Positions 52,556 to 61,595 of a DNA stretch of 64,000 nt are shown in pieces. The first letter of the stretch is position 1. Every line of letters starts with the position of its first letter. Source of the stretch: RGEC01 sp964626685 (GTDB lineage: Bacteria > Bacteroidota > Bacteroidia > NS11-12g > UBA955); contig CAZVJY010000007.1 of the NCBI GenBank assembly GCA_964626685.1, positions 62,001-126,000 of the forward strand, given 5' to 3'. The translations under genes were made by a program, and so were the position numbers. Under the pieces are notes generated by a model, which saw only the letters and a program-made list of their open reading frames with translations, had not been told where the DNA came from and made no database searches.

Positions 52556-53176
52556 TTAGTTGTTGGGTTTTACAGCGGTGCTATCTTTAGCTGCAGCAGG
52601 TTCTGCGCCGGCACCACTCAATTGTTTCACATACCTGATAACCCTCCATCTGTCCATAGGTTTAAGTGCATAAGCATGGCTTCCCATGTTGTTTTTACCA
52701 TAAGTTAATGTATGATAAATCTGACCTACAGAAATCTCCTTTATATATTTATCCTGGAAGTTTGGCCAAGCTGGTTTCCCAAGACCTTTTTTGAAGATTT
52801 CGCCGTCATTTCCGCCATTGGCACCATGACAAGGTGTGCAGTAAATACCAAAGAGGTATTTGCCGCGCTCGTCTTTGTCTTCAAAATCCGCAGGATAGGT
52901 GAATGCTTTGGATGCTTCATACCCGTCGGCACTATTATCATAAGGATAATGAGTGGCTTCCTTGCCTATAGCAACGGTTCCTGCAACTGGCTCACGCATA
53001 CTCATACCATAAGGATTTACGGTATTGCTGTCGCCCTGATTATATGGCTCATAACCTTTGGAATAGGCCATATCAGGTGCGTATTCCCAGCCTGTGTTAT
53101 TGCCACGGCTCACACATCCGGTTGACACTGCCGCAAGGGCAATCATTCCGGCACTGATATACAAAACGCTTTTCAT
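52556..53176 (-). CDS. actE: Alternative complex III subunit ActE (monohaem cytochrome c lipoprotein)
   Basis: The start at 53176 gives MKSVLYISAGMIALAAVSTGC, a lipoprotein signal with Cys lipobox; a TTG 12 bases earlier also opens the frame but is unlikely. The roughly 206-residue protein carries one CXXCH haem-c motif (CTPCHGANGG) and a Met-ligand candidate (GSHAYALKPMDRWRVI). It is the monohaem cytochrome c of ACIII that passes electrons onward. It begins 12 bp beyond the actD stop and is followed by actF. Confidence 0.93.
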   Translation of the reverse strand: MKSVLYISAGMIALAAVSTGCVSRGNNTGWEYAPDMAYSKGYEPYNQGDSNTVNPYGMSMREPVAGTVAIGKEATHYPYDNSADGYEASKAFTYPADFEDKDERGKYLFGIYCTPCHGANGGNDGEIFKKGLGKPAWPNFQDKYIKEISVGQIYHTLTYGKNNMGSHAYALKPMDRWRVIRYVKQLSGAGAEPAAAKDSTAVKPNN

Positions 53177-53188
53177 GAATGATTTCAA

Positions 53189-53755
53189 TTAAATGGTGGT
53201 TTGCACCCCTCCGATTCTTTCACGCAGTTCCACGGCACCGTGGTCCTTCATGATTTGTAAAACTTTCTTTTCATCAACACCTTCACCGGTTTCAACCGCA
53301 ATTACCATGCGATCGTCGGTCTGCCTGTCATCCAGAAGGTCTGGTTTGATTCCCCAAATCATTCTGTTTCTAAGGAAAAAGAAGAATCCCATTCCGAAGG
53401 CTGTACACAATACTGTGGCTTCAAATAATACCGGAACCCAGCTAGGGCTAAAGCGCACAGGCTTGTTTCCTACATCCAGCGGCCAATCCTGAACATACAT
53501 GTAGTAAATCATCCAGAAAGCCAAGCTGAAACCTGTAGCACCGCACATAAAGGCCACAATCGAGAGCCAGCTACGACGCACACCCATAATTCTGTCCAAT
53601 CCGTGAACCGGATAAGGGGTATACACATCCTGTATTTTCACACCGGCATGCACCAGTTCACTGGTTGCTTCTACCAGTTTGTCTTCATCTTCCCAAATAC
53701 CCACCAACATCTTATTTCTGTCGCGAAGGCTTAGGTTATTATCTATAATTCCCAT
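53189..53755 (-). CDS. actD: Alternative complex III subunit ActD (DUF3341)
   Basis: The 188-residue protein has the DUF3341 layout: a soluble ferredoxin-like domain (MLVGIWEDEDKLVEATSELV, VYTPYPVHGLDRIMG), two membrane helices (LSIVAFMCGATGFSLAFWMI and VLFEATVLCTAFGMGFFFFL) and a C-terminal soluble tail. It is a small scaffold subunit of ACIII beside ActC/ActF. The order actC-actD-actE is canonical. Confidence 0.93.
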   Translation of the reverse strand: MGIIDNNLSLRDRNKMLVGIWEDEDKLVEATSELVHAGVKIQDVYTPYPVHGLDRIMGVRRSWLSIVAFMCGATGFSLAFWMIYYMYVQDWPLDVGNKPVRFSPSWVPVLFEATVLCTAFGMGFFFFLRNRMIWGIKPDLLDDRQTDDRMVIAVETGEGVDEKKVLQIMKDHGAVELRERIGGVQTTI

Positions 53756-53776
53756 GAATGGTAGTCTCCTATTTAA

Positions 53777-55126
53777 TTATTCGCGGTTGCGAAGAATGGT
53801 TTTAATTTCTGACATGTTGATAACGGGCAGGAACTTGGCGAACAGGAAGAAACAGGTAAAGAATATTCCGAAAGTTCCCAAAAACAGTCCGATTTCAGTG
53901 AGTGAACCGGCGTACATTACCCAGCTGCTGGGAAGGTAGTCGCGGTGTAGAGAAGTAACAATAATCACAAAACGCTCAAACCACATACCCACGTTAACAA
54001 CGATACTCATGATAAAAATGAACCATGGCGTTGTGCGTGCCCACTTGAACCAGAATACCTGTGGGGATACAAGATTACAGAACATCATACTCCAGTATGC
54101 CCACCAATAAGGACCACTCGCGCGGTTCAGGAACGCGTACTGCTCATATTCCACACCGGAATATTGTGCTATGAAAAATTCTGTAAGGTATGCTATACCT
54201 ACCAGTGTGCCTGTAAGCATGATAATTTTACACATGGCTTCCAGGTGACCGATGGTTATGTAATTCTCGTAGTTCATTACTTTGCGCGCTACTACCAGCA
54301 GTGTGGCCACCATACCGAATCCGGAGAAAATTGCACCGGCTACGAAGTAAGGAGGAAAGATGGTGGTGTGCCAGCCTGGAATCACAGAAGTTGCAAAGTC
54401 TGTAGATACAATGGTGTGTACTGAAAGTACCAATGGTGTACTTAAACCGGCCAGAATCAAGGAAATCAATTCATAGCGGGCCCATGTACGTGTACTACCG
54501 GTCCATCCCATGGAGAAGAAGCGATACCAGTACTGAGCAGCTTTGGTTTTCACTTTGTCGCGAATGGTAGCAATATCAGGAATCAAACCTATGTACCAGA
54601 ACAACAGCGATACGCTGAAGTAGGTAGAAATTGCAAACACGTCCCACAAAAGCGGAGAGTTAAAGTTTACCCAGAGTGAACCGAAAGCATTTGGCAAAGG
54701 CAAAGCCCAGTAACCAACCCAAACACGGCCCATGTGAAATACCGGGAACATGGCAGCGCATATTACCGCGAAAATGGTCATCGCTTCGGCAGAACGGTTG
54801 ATACTCATCCTCCACTTCTGTCTGAAAAGCAGCAGAATTGCAGAAATCAGCGTACCGGCATGACCAATACCTACCCAAAATACGAAGTTGGTAATATCCC
54901 AACCCCACATTACGGATTTGTTGATATTCCATGTTCCAATTCCTGTCCAAAGTGTCCAGAAAAGGCTAACCACGAAAATACCCAAAAAGATTATCGAAAG
55001 GGTGAAGCCCACCTTCCATGCGGTAGAGGGTTTATTCAAAATGGGCCTGGCTATATCACGGGTTACATCCGAGGCAGTTTTGCCTCCGGTTACCAGGCGT
55101 TCCCTAATGAGTGAATCATGTATCAT
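53777..55126 (-). CDS. actC: Alternative complex III subunit ActC (NrfD/PsrC-like quinol-binding membrane subunit)
   Basis: The 449-residue integral protein has about ten membrane helices and the NrfD-family features (WGWDITNFVFWVGIGHAGTLISA, GPYWWAYWSMMFCNLVSPQVFWF). It is the principal candidate quinol-oxidising subunit in ACIII. A short cytoplasmic N-terminus (ETGGKTASDVTRDIA-like) precedes the first helix. It lies 19 bp after actB and 21 bp before actD. Confidence 0.94.
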   Translation of the reverse strand: MIHDSLIRERLVTGGKTASDVTRDIARPILNKPSTAWKVGFTLSIIFLGIFVVSLFWTLWTGIGTWNINKSVMWGWDITNFVFWVGIGHAGTLISAILLLFRQKWRMSINRSAEAMTIFAVICAAMFPVFHMGRVWVGYWALPLPNAFGSLWVNFNSPLLWDVFAISTYFSVSLLFWYIGLIPDIATIRDKVKTKAAQYWYRFFSMGWTGSTRTWARYELISLILAGLSTPLVLSVHTIVSTDFATSVIPGWHTTIFPPYFVAGAIFSGFGMVATLLVVARKVMNYENYITIGHLEAMCKIIMLTGTLVGIAYLTEFFIAQYSGVEYEQYAFLNRASGPYWWAYWSMMFCNLVSPQVFWFKWARTTPWFIFIMSIVVNVGMWFERFVIIVTSLHRDYLPSSWVMYAGSLTEIGLFLGTFGIFFTCFFLFAKFLPVINMSEIKTILRNRE

Positions 55127-55145
55127 TTTGTTGGTGCTTGGGGTT

Positions 55146-58100
55146 TTAAATGGTTTCTGTGTTACGGATTTTAGTCATATACTTCACGCTGCTCTGCACG
55201 TTGATTTCCTCGAGCACACCGAAAGCGCGGTCGTTCTTGTACAACTTGCTGATTTCGCTGTCGGGGTTATGAAGATCACCGAATACGATAGCGTTGGCAG
55301 GGCATGCACGCTGACATGCTGTTTCTACTTTCACTTCACTGGGTGACTTGCCTTCACGCTTGGCTTTCAGCTTGCCTTCCTGTATTCTCTGAACGCAGAA
55401 AGAGCATTTTTCCATTACACCGCGAGTACGAACAGTTACATCAGGGTTGATTACCATTTTACCCAGAGGGTTGTTGAAGTGGAAATCAAACTTGTCATTA
55501 TCGTTATAACGGAACCAGTTGAAACGGCGAACCTTGTATGGACAATTGTTACCGCAATATTTGGTACCGATGCAACGGTTGTAAGTCATCTGGTTAAGAC
55601 CTTCGGTACTATGGGTAGTTGCCAAAACCGGACAAACCGTTTCACAGGGAGCCTGAGAACAATGTTGACACATCATTGGCTGATGAACAACTTTAATATT
55701 TTCCCAGTGTGCAAAATCTCCTTTATCGGCCTTATCTATTTTGCCAATTTCCTTTTCACGGGTCACATAATTGCCTTCAATTTCTTTGGATGTGTTGGCG
55801 AAGCTGTAGTAGCGGTCAATACGAATCCATGTCATTTCACGGCGCAGACGTATTTCATCGCGGCCTACAACAGGGACGTTGTTCTCAATTGAGCAGCTTA
55901 CCACACAGCTTCCACAGCCGGTGCAAGCATTTAGATCAATTGCCATAGCCCAGAGATGATTGGGTGAACCATCTTTGCGGTATTCACGTTTTTCCCAAAT
56001 GGTGTATACGTGGGTTTTTTCCTTGTCGTTTCCGGCCTTGGAATTCTTTTTCCAATCTGTGTAAGTTGCTTCACGAACAAGGTCACGGCCTTCAATGCTA
56101 TGGTGAGTCTGGGTTTGGGCAAGTGCATAGGTTTCATCTCCTTTGGATATTTCCACACCATTCACAACCCATGCCCTGCTTCCATTCTGAGCAGCAATAA
56201 GTGGCCATGCAGAAACACCTACAGTATCAAAACCTTTTTCCTTGCTACCGCCTACTTTACCTGCGGCAGTTCTTCCGTAGCCCAAGGCAAGCCCTACAGT
56301 TTCATTGGCCTGTCCGGGCTGAACCATTGCAGGAACATTGCTCAGTGTTACGTTACCGGCTTTTACGTTAACGGTATCACCTTCTTTGAGATTCAGTTTG
56401 TGCGCGAGTGATTTTGGTAGCGAAACATAGTTATCCCAGGTCACTTTGCTCACAGGGTCGGGCAATTCATGCAACCAAGGATTGTTTCCATGGGCTCCAT
56501 CCTTAACATAAACCTGTGAATAAAGAATCAGGTCAGTTCCACTATTTTTATTGCTACGTGAAATGGCCTCTGCAAGCGCCACTACATCACCTGCGTATGA
56601 TACTGGCTTGATTTCTGATATTTCAGACCAAACACCGTCATGAAGCGCCTTATTGAATGCCTCATTGCTGGTAAGCTTGCCCGACCAGTTATTTTTAATG
56701 TAAATGTAGTATGGAGAGGCACTAAGCTTTTGTGAAAGAATGGCTTTTGAAGCAAAAGGATCATTCTCTGCTTTGGGCGTAGCTTCAGCCCATGATAGCA
56801 GACTAAGCTGAGCCTGACGCGTATTGAAGACATTGCTGATAGTCGGTTGTACGAAATGGTACTCCCCTGCGCGTGGTTCAGCATCTCCCCAACTTTCAAG
56901 ATAGTGATTATCAGGACATACATACTGACAGACGCTAGCAGTTTCGTCTTTGGTTGAGGCAAAGCTCACAGACAATGCTGCTTTCTTAATCGCATCAGCC
57001 CACTGGGTATTGTGGTTGTAAACCGGATTTGTATTATAGAAAATAACAGCCGATACCTTGCCTGCAGCAAGATCTTTCAAAAGATTGTCCGTATTAGCGT
57101 CAATACCTTTGTATTGGTTGCTGTGGTTACTCAAATCGATGGTTTTGCCATAGTTTTCAAGCAACATATTGATTCCGTTAACCAGTTTTTGTGCCACCGG
57201 ATCATTGGAACCTGAAATAACCAAAGACTTTCCTTTGGCATTCCACAGAAGTTCAGCTGTTTTCTTGAGGCTGTTACCTGCAAGTTCAGCGCTCTGGGGA
57301 ACGGGGATTTGTTTATTTCCGCCTTTTTCTGCCAGGTAATTGTAAAGCGTGCTCAAATACAGCAACTCTTTTGATGCCTTCATTGGGAAACGCTCGTCAG
57401 CATTGGTACCGGTCATACTCAGGTTTGATTCAAACTGAATATGTTTGCTCATGGTTTTACCTGCAGCTGGGATACGGTTGCTAACATAACCTTTGGTGTA
57501 CTCAACCGGAGAAATCCAGGAACCGAGGAAATCGGCTCCGAAGCTCACGATAAGCTCAGCATTCTCAAATTTGTAGGCAGGAATAGCTGCTTTACCAAAA
57601 TCTTCGCTGTTAGCCGTAATGATTCCGCTGTAAGAAACAGCATCGTAAGTAACGTGTTCCGCTGTTGTAAACTTGGTTTTGAAATCTGCTATAGCTTTAA
57701 GCGTAGATGGGCTGTGAATGGTTTGACTGAGAATTACAATCCTTCCCTTCGCCTGATCAATCTCTTTCAGCTTGGCTGCGATGGTCTGGTCAATTTTGGT
57801 CCAGTCTGCAGATTCAGCACCATTGGCAAGAGGATTTGCAAGCCTTTCAGTGTCATAGAGTGAAAGGATGCTTGCCTGACCTGTTGCACAGAGTCCACCT
57901 TTGCTAATATTGGAACGGGGATTGCCATCCACTTTGATAGGACGACCTTCACGAACTTTTACCTCTACACCACAGCTGCTGCTGCAGGCACCACAGGTTG
58001 AAGAATAATAGGATGCTACACCAGGGGTTACATCTTCCGGTTTTACCAAATAAGGCACAGCGTGTCTCACTTTGGTTTTGTAACAGGCCGCAAGGGCAAC

Positions 58101-58286
58101 CGCAGTTACGCTAAAACCGAAGAATTTAAGAAAATCCCTGCGGTTTGAGTTAAGCTCCACACCATCTTCTCCCAGCACTTCGTCCAGGGGAAGTGCATCG
58201 GGAAATTCGTTTTTACGTGCTGCAAGGAACGCCGGATCTTTTACCAGTTCCTCCTCACCTTTCCAGTACTTTATGTTATTGGACAT
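55146..58286 (-). CDS. actB: Alternative complex III subunit ActB (molybdopterin-oxidoreductase-like fused to iron-sulphur domain)
   Basis: The 1046-residue protein has a Tat signal with a lipobox-like end (NRRDFLKFFGFSVTAVALAAC). Residues about 90-740 are a molybdopterin-oxidoreductase-like domain, still carrying a CX2CX3C-type motif (STCGACSSSCG ... GGLCATG); in the known complexes this domain has no cofactor. Residues from about 790 form a four-cluster ferredoxin domain: CTGCGSCVVSCSIEN, CQHCSQAPCETVCP, YNRCIGTKYCGNNCP and KCSFCVQRI/CQRACP, the set expected for three [4Fe-4S] and one [3Fe-4S] clusters. It is the largest peripheral ACIII subunit and bridges ActC to the haem subunits. Confidence 0.95.
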   Translation of the reverse strand: MSNNIKYWKGEEELVKDPAFLAARKNEFPDALPLDEVLGEDGVELNSNRRDFLKFFGFSVTAVALAACYKTKVRHAVPYLVKPEDVTPGVASYYSSTCGACSSSCGVEVKVREGRPIKVDGNPRSNISKGGLCATGQASILSLYDTERLANPLANGAESADWTKIDQTIAAKLKEIDQAKGRIVILSQTIHSPSTLKAIADFKTKFTTAEHVTYDAVSYSGIITANSEDFGKAAIPAYKFENAELIVSFGADFLGSWISPVEYTKGYVSNRIPAAGKTMSKHIQFESNLSMTGTNADERFPMKASKELLYLSTLYNYLAEKGGNKQIPVPQSAELAGNSLKKTAELLWNAKGKSLVISGSNDPVAQKLVNGINMLLENYGKTIDLSNHSNQYKGIDANTDNLLKDLAAGKVSAVIFYNTNPVYNHNTQWADAIKKAALSVSFASTKDETASVCQYVCPDNHYLESWGDAEPRAGEYHFVQPTISNVFNTRQAQLSLLSWAEATPKAENDPFASKAILSQKLSASPYYIYIKNNWSGKLTSNEAFNKALHDGVWSEISEIKPVSYAGDVVALAEAISRSNKNSGTDLILYSQVYVKDGAHGNNPWLHELPDPVSKVTWDNYVSLPKSLAHKLNLKEGDTVNVKAGNVTLSNVPAMVQPGQANETVGLALGYGRTAAGKVGGSKEKGFDTVGVSAWPLIAAQNGSRAWVVNGVEISKGDETYALAQTQTHHSIEGRDLVREATYTDWKKNSKAGNDKEKTHVYTIWEKREYRKDGSPNHLWAMAIDLNACTGCGSCVVSCSIENNVPVVGRDEIRLRREMTWIRIDRYYSFANTSKEIEGNYVTREKEIGKIDKADKGDFAHWENIKVVHQPMMCQHCSQAPCETVCPVLATTHSTEGLNQMTYNRCIGTKYCGNNCPYKVRRFNWFRYNDNDKFDFHFNNPLGKMVINPDVTVRTRGVMEKCSFCVQRIQEGKLKAKREGKSPSEVKVETACQRACPANAIVFGDLHNPDSEISKLYKNDRAFGVLEEINVQSSVKYMTKIRNTETI

Positions 58287-58301
58287 GTTAGTTCTTTGCT
58301 A

Positions 58302-59606
58302 TTAATAGTGACACTTCGCACATTCCAGACCACCATTCATGGCAGGTGTAATTTTCACCTTACCATCGGGACCGAAATACTGACTTTTGTTTTTGTTATC
58401 CTTCAGGTCTTTAGCTGCTTTTTCGTGAAGCGCTGCATAGTAATTGTTGTTGGAGGCATCGATACCCGCATTTCTGTGGCAATCGATACACCAGCCCATT
58501 TGCAGAGAACTCCACTGCTGTACTACCTCCATTTTTTCAATGGGGCCGTGACAGGTTTGACATGCAAGGCCGGCAACTTTTACGTGCTGACTGTGATTGA
58601 AGTATGCATGATCAGGCAGGTTGTGGATACGCACCCAGCGGATAGGCTTTGGGTTAGATCCGTAGGCTTCTGCGCCATTTTTCTCGGGATCGTAATCAAG
58701 TGCTTTGTAAATCTTGGCTATTTCTGGAGAAATTCCATCGCCTTCTGAGGTTGATGCTTTTTGAACGCCTTTGTGGCAGTTCATACATATATTCAATGAA
58801 GGAATGGTTGCAGATTTGCTTTCCTCTACACCAATGTGACAGTATTTACAATCAATCTTCAAATCACCTGCGTGGAGCTTGTGGCTGTAAGCAATTGGCT
58901 GTGTTGGAGCATATCCCTTTTGAACCCCCACCTCTGTGATACCGAATTTGTATCCTACCACAGAACCAATTCCGCCTAGAATTACTACTGTAAATACGAT
59001 AAGCACCGTGGGATTCATTTTTGCAAGCTTTTCGGGAAGAAGTCCTTTAATAAAAGACCCCTTTGATTCTTCGGAGGCAGTACCATCCTGCTCTGCAGCA
59101 AGCCTGCGGAGTGTATTACGCACTTTGCCCAGAATAATCAGCACAATGACAAAAATGCCAATCAGTGCCAGAAGGATATACATGGTATTGGAATCCGACT
59201 TACCCGTTTCTCCTTCAACCGCAGCTACCGGTGCCTTTGCTACTGGCTTGGGAGCTGTTTTAATATATTCAAGGATGTGTTTAACCTGGTCAGGCGAAAG
59301 GTTCTCAAAAATGTTCATGGCTGCTCCGCCATACTCCTTAAACAAGGCATTGGCATCGGCATCACCGCTTTTTCTGAGAGCTTCGTTGTTACGAATCCAT
59401 TTAATGAGCCACTCCTCGCTCCTTCTTTCTGTAACTCCCCTGAGTGCCGGGCCTACAACTTTTTTGTCTAACGCGTGACAGCTGCCACAGTTGTTTGCTT
59501 CATAGAGCTTTTTACCTTCCTCGGCACTGGCCTTGAATTGCGCTTTCAATGAAAATGAAAGCGAAAGTGCTGCGGCTAGTGCCAAAGTTCTCATTTGTCT
59601 TTGCAT
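58302..59606 (-). CDS. actA: Alternative complex III subunit ActA (multihaem cytochrome c)
   Basis: The 434-residue protein begins with a signal peptide and has six CXXCH haem motifs. The first (Cys40-Gly-Ser-Cys43-His44) is in an N-terminal monohaem domain; the other five start at Cys253, Cys274, Cys349, Cys373 and Cys429. Two membrane helices (MYILLALIGIFVIVLIILG and VLIVFTVVILGGIGSVVGY) lie between the two haem parts. The five C-terminal haems are the pentahaem ActA of ACIII; the extra domain appears in Bacteroidetes homologues from memory. Two ATGs (59606, 59594) are possible starts. It opens the operon, with a TATATTTG box at 59635-59642. Confidence 0.93.
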   Translation of the reverse strand: MQRQMRTLALAAALSLSFSLKAQFKASAEEGKKLYEANNCGSCHALDKKVVGPALRGVTERRSEEWLIKWIRNNEALRKSGDADANALFKEYGGAAMNIFENLSPDQVKHILEYIKTAPKPVAKAPVAAVEGETGKSDSNTMYILLALIGIFVIVLIILGKVRNTLRRLAAEQDGTASEESKGSFIKGLLPEKLAKMNPTVLIVFTVVILGGIGSVVGYKFGITEVGVQKGYAPTQPIAYSHKLHAGDLKIDCKYCHIGVEESKSATIPSLNICMNCHKGVQKASTSEGDGISPEIAKIYKALDYDPEKNGAEAYGSNPKPIRWVRIHNLPDHAYFNHSQHVKVAGLACQTCHGPIEKMEVVQQWSSLQMGWCIDCHRNAGIDASNNNYYAALHEKAAKDLKDNKNKSQYFGPDGKVKITPAMNGGLECAKCHY

Positions 59607-59634
59607 GCTAATTTGAACGCTGTTATTCGCGGTG

Positions 59635-59642
59635 CAAATATA
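59635..59642 (-). promoter_or_regulatory. -7 promoter box for the act operon
   Basis: On the minus strand this reads TATATTTG, an exact TAnnTTTG match, 28 nt before the actA ATG at 59606. A TTTA at about 19 bp upstream is a weak -33 candidate. Confidence 0.55.
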
Positions 59643-59835
59643 GAAAGCGTATTCAGGCGGTTAAAACAAATTGTTCACATTGAATACAATTTAAAAAGAT
59701 TCTAAATAGTTAATTTATAAAGTTGTTTTTCAATTATTTAATATCATGCTTTAAAAAAGCTTACTGACATGTATAGACGATAGTACACATTCCTTACATG
59801 CTGAAGTTCCGGAAAAAGAATGTCATTTTTGCATT

Positions 59836-60576
59836 GTGATACTCGGAAAAAAAATCGTGGTAGTGCTGCCGGCATACAATGCAGGCAAGACACTGGAGAA
59901 GACCTATCGTGAAATACCGTTTGATATAGTGGATGAGGTTATTTTGGTAGATGATGCCAGTAAGGACAACACCTCGCAGCTAGCCAGAGAGCTGGGAATT
60001 GGACACGTTGTTGTTCACAAAAACAACCGTGGATACGGAGGCAATCAGAAAACCTGTTATGACACAGCCCGTGAACTTGATGCTGATGTCGTAATCATGC
60101 TTCACCCTGACTATCAGTATACTCCCAAGCTTATCCGCAGCATGGCCTATCTTATTGCGGAAGGTGTTTATCCTGTTGTATTTGGCAGCAGAATCCTCGG
60201 TAAGGGCGCGCTCAAGGGAGGAATGCCTATGTATAAGTATATTGCAAACCGCCTGCTTACCCTGTTTCAAAACATCATGTTAAACCAGAAACTTGCGGAA
60301 TACCATACTGGCTACCGTGCTTTTTCAGGCGAAGTATTGAATACCGTAAAGTATAACCTCAACTCAGATGACTTCGTTTTCGATAATGAAATGATTGGAC
60401 AAATCTTTATGAATGGTTTTGAAATTGGGGAAATAACCTGTCCCACCAAGTATTTTGAGGAGGCCAGTTCTATCAACTTTGCCAGAAGCACCAAATATGG
60501 ACTGGGGGTTTTGCGGGTAAGCATTACCTACAGGCTTTGTAAATGGGGCATTTACCGTAGTGCTATTTTCCGTTAA
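59836..60576 (+). CDS. Glycosyltransferase family 2 (polyprenyl-phosphate mannose/glucose synthase-like)
   Basis: The 246-residue enzyme begins with GTG at 59836 (VILGKKIVVVLPAYNAGKTL); the predicted -7 box CATTTTTG and 4-nt spacer just before it supports that start. GT-A fold elements are clear: VVLPAYNAGKTLEKTYREIP, VILVDDASKDNTSQ (Asp-Asp of the nucleotide site), and HPDYQYTPKLI (Asp-x-Asp-like metal site). KKIVVVLP to GEITCPTKYF corresponds to DPM1/dolichol-phosphate-mannose-type enzymes, so a polyprenyl-phosphate sugar product is likely; GT2 specificity cannot be read from sequence. Its stop codon overlaps the convergent transglycosylase stop (TTAA shared). Confidence 0.88.
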   Translation: MILGKKIVVVLPAYNAGKTLEKTYREIPFDIVDEVILVDDASKDNTSQLARELGIGHVVVHKNNRGYGGNQKTCYDTARELDADVVIMLHPDYQYTPKLIRSMAYLIAEGVYPVVFGSRILGKGALKGGMPMYKYIANRLLTLFQNIMLNQKLAEYHTGYRAFSGEVLNTVKYNLNSDDFVFDNEMIGQIFMNGFEIGEITCPTKYFEEASSINFARSTKYGLGVLRVSITYRLCKWGIYRSAIFR

Positions 60577-61595
60577 TTTTTCAAGTAAGGAACACGTGTA
60601 ACTTCTGTGTGGAGTTCGTTTTGTTTTTCAAACTCCAGGTAGCATGCCAGTGCAAGCTGTGAGTAGTTCTGGGCTTCACTGCGAAAATAGCCTGCGCTGG
60701 TTTTCCACAAGGTTTTTATGAGATCGTTACCCTGGGCATTTTTGGGCAAAACGGCCATAGCACCCCTGACAGTACCTGAGCCTGCATTGTAATTATGTAA
60801 AGCCAGTAGTTTGAACCAGAGTGCGTCCTCATCGACGGTAAACCCATAGGTTTCACACCACTTTCTGGCATAAGGAATACAAATTTCTTTGATTAGCCTT
60901 GCCGCAGCATAAGCACTGCGGTCAAAGTTCTCTCTTTCATCTACATATCGATCTACCCTAAGTCCATAACTACGGGCCACAAATGGCATAAGCTGGAAAT
61001 TACCGTAAGCTCCTGCCGTACTTTTTTGCTTGTTTGATCCAGGACTCTCAATAAGCAGGACACTCTGAGCATAGAATGGATCTACACCAAAACTGTCAAA
61101 AAGCTCAATACCGCGTTTCATGTGATTTCCGATTTTATCAAACCGGTAAAAGTGGTTCTTACCTGAGGTAAAACGAATATGATATGTGGACTCCACGCGG
61201 TAACGAACAGCCAGTTCATCCCTAAAGCGATGCAAATGCCCTAACCCTTCAAGGCTGTCAATCATCTTTCTTGCAAAAACCGCCAGTCCTTTTCTGTTCT
61301 CAACAACGTTGGCCAGCACACTATCTTTACTCAACGTAACAATTCGGCACCAGAATTTTATTTCTGGCAATGTGTCCCATCCGTCCTGGCGTATGCATCC
61401 CACCCTAAAGTAACATATTCTGGCACCATCACTTTTTCTTACTGTGCATATTTCACGGATACAACCTTCCTTTGGTCTCGCAGTAAAAGGCTTTTCAGTT
61501 TCTGAAGATGAGGCTGAATTGCATGAGACAGCCAGAATAAAACAAGCAGTCAGCAAAGACTGCGTCATTTTGAACCATTTGGAAAACATAATCAT
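60573..61595 (-). CDS. Lytic murein transglycosylase (SLT domain) lipoprotein
   Basis: The 340-residue protein has a lipoprotein signal (SLLTACFILAVSC, Cys25). The C-terminal part is an SLT domain: catalytic Glu183 in LLIESPGSN, then AYGNFQLMPFVARSYGL and LHNYNAGSGTVRG. It cleaves peptidoglycan glycan strands with formation of 1,6-anhydro-muramyl products, acting at the outer membrane. The N-terminal region (residues 40-150) is cysteine-containing and not recognised. It overlaps the upstream TPR gene by 4 bp (ATGA), so the two are translationally coupled. The operon's other member is not an obvious wall enzyme. Confidence 0.88.
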   Translation of the reverse strand: MIMFSKWFKMTQSLLTACFILAVSCNSASSSETEKPFTARPKEGCIREICTVRKSDGARICYFRVGCIRQDGWDTLPEIKFWCRIVTLSKDSVLANVVENRKGLAVFARKMIDSLEGLGHLHRFRDELAVRYRVESTYHIRFTSGKNHFYRFDKIGNHMKRGIELFDSFGVDPFYAQSVLLIESPGSNKQKSTAGAYGNFQLMPFVARSYGLRVDRYVDERENFDRSAYAAARLIKEICIPYARKWCETYGFTVDEDALWFKLLALHNYNAGSGTVRGAMAVLPKNAQGNDLIKTLWKTSAGYFRSEAQNYSQLALACYLEFEKQNELHTEVTRVPYLKN

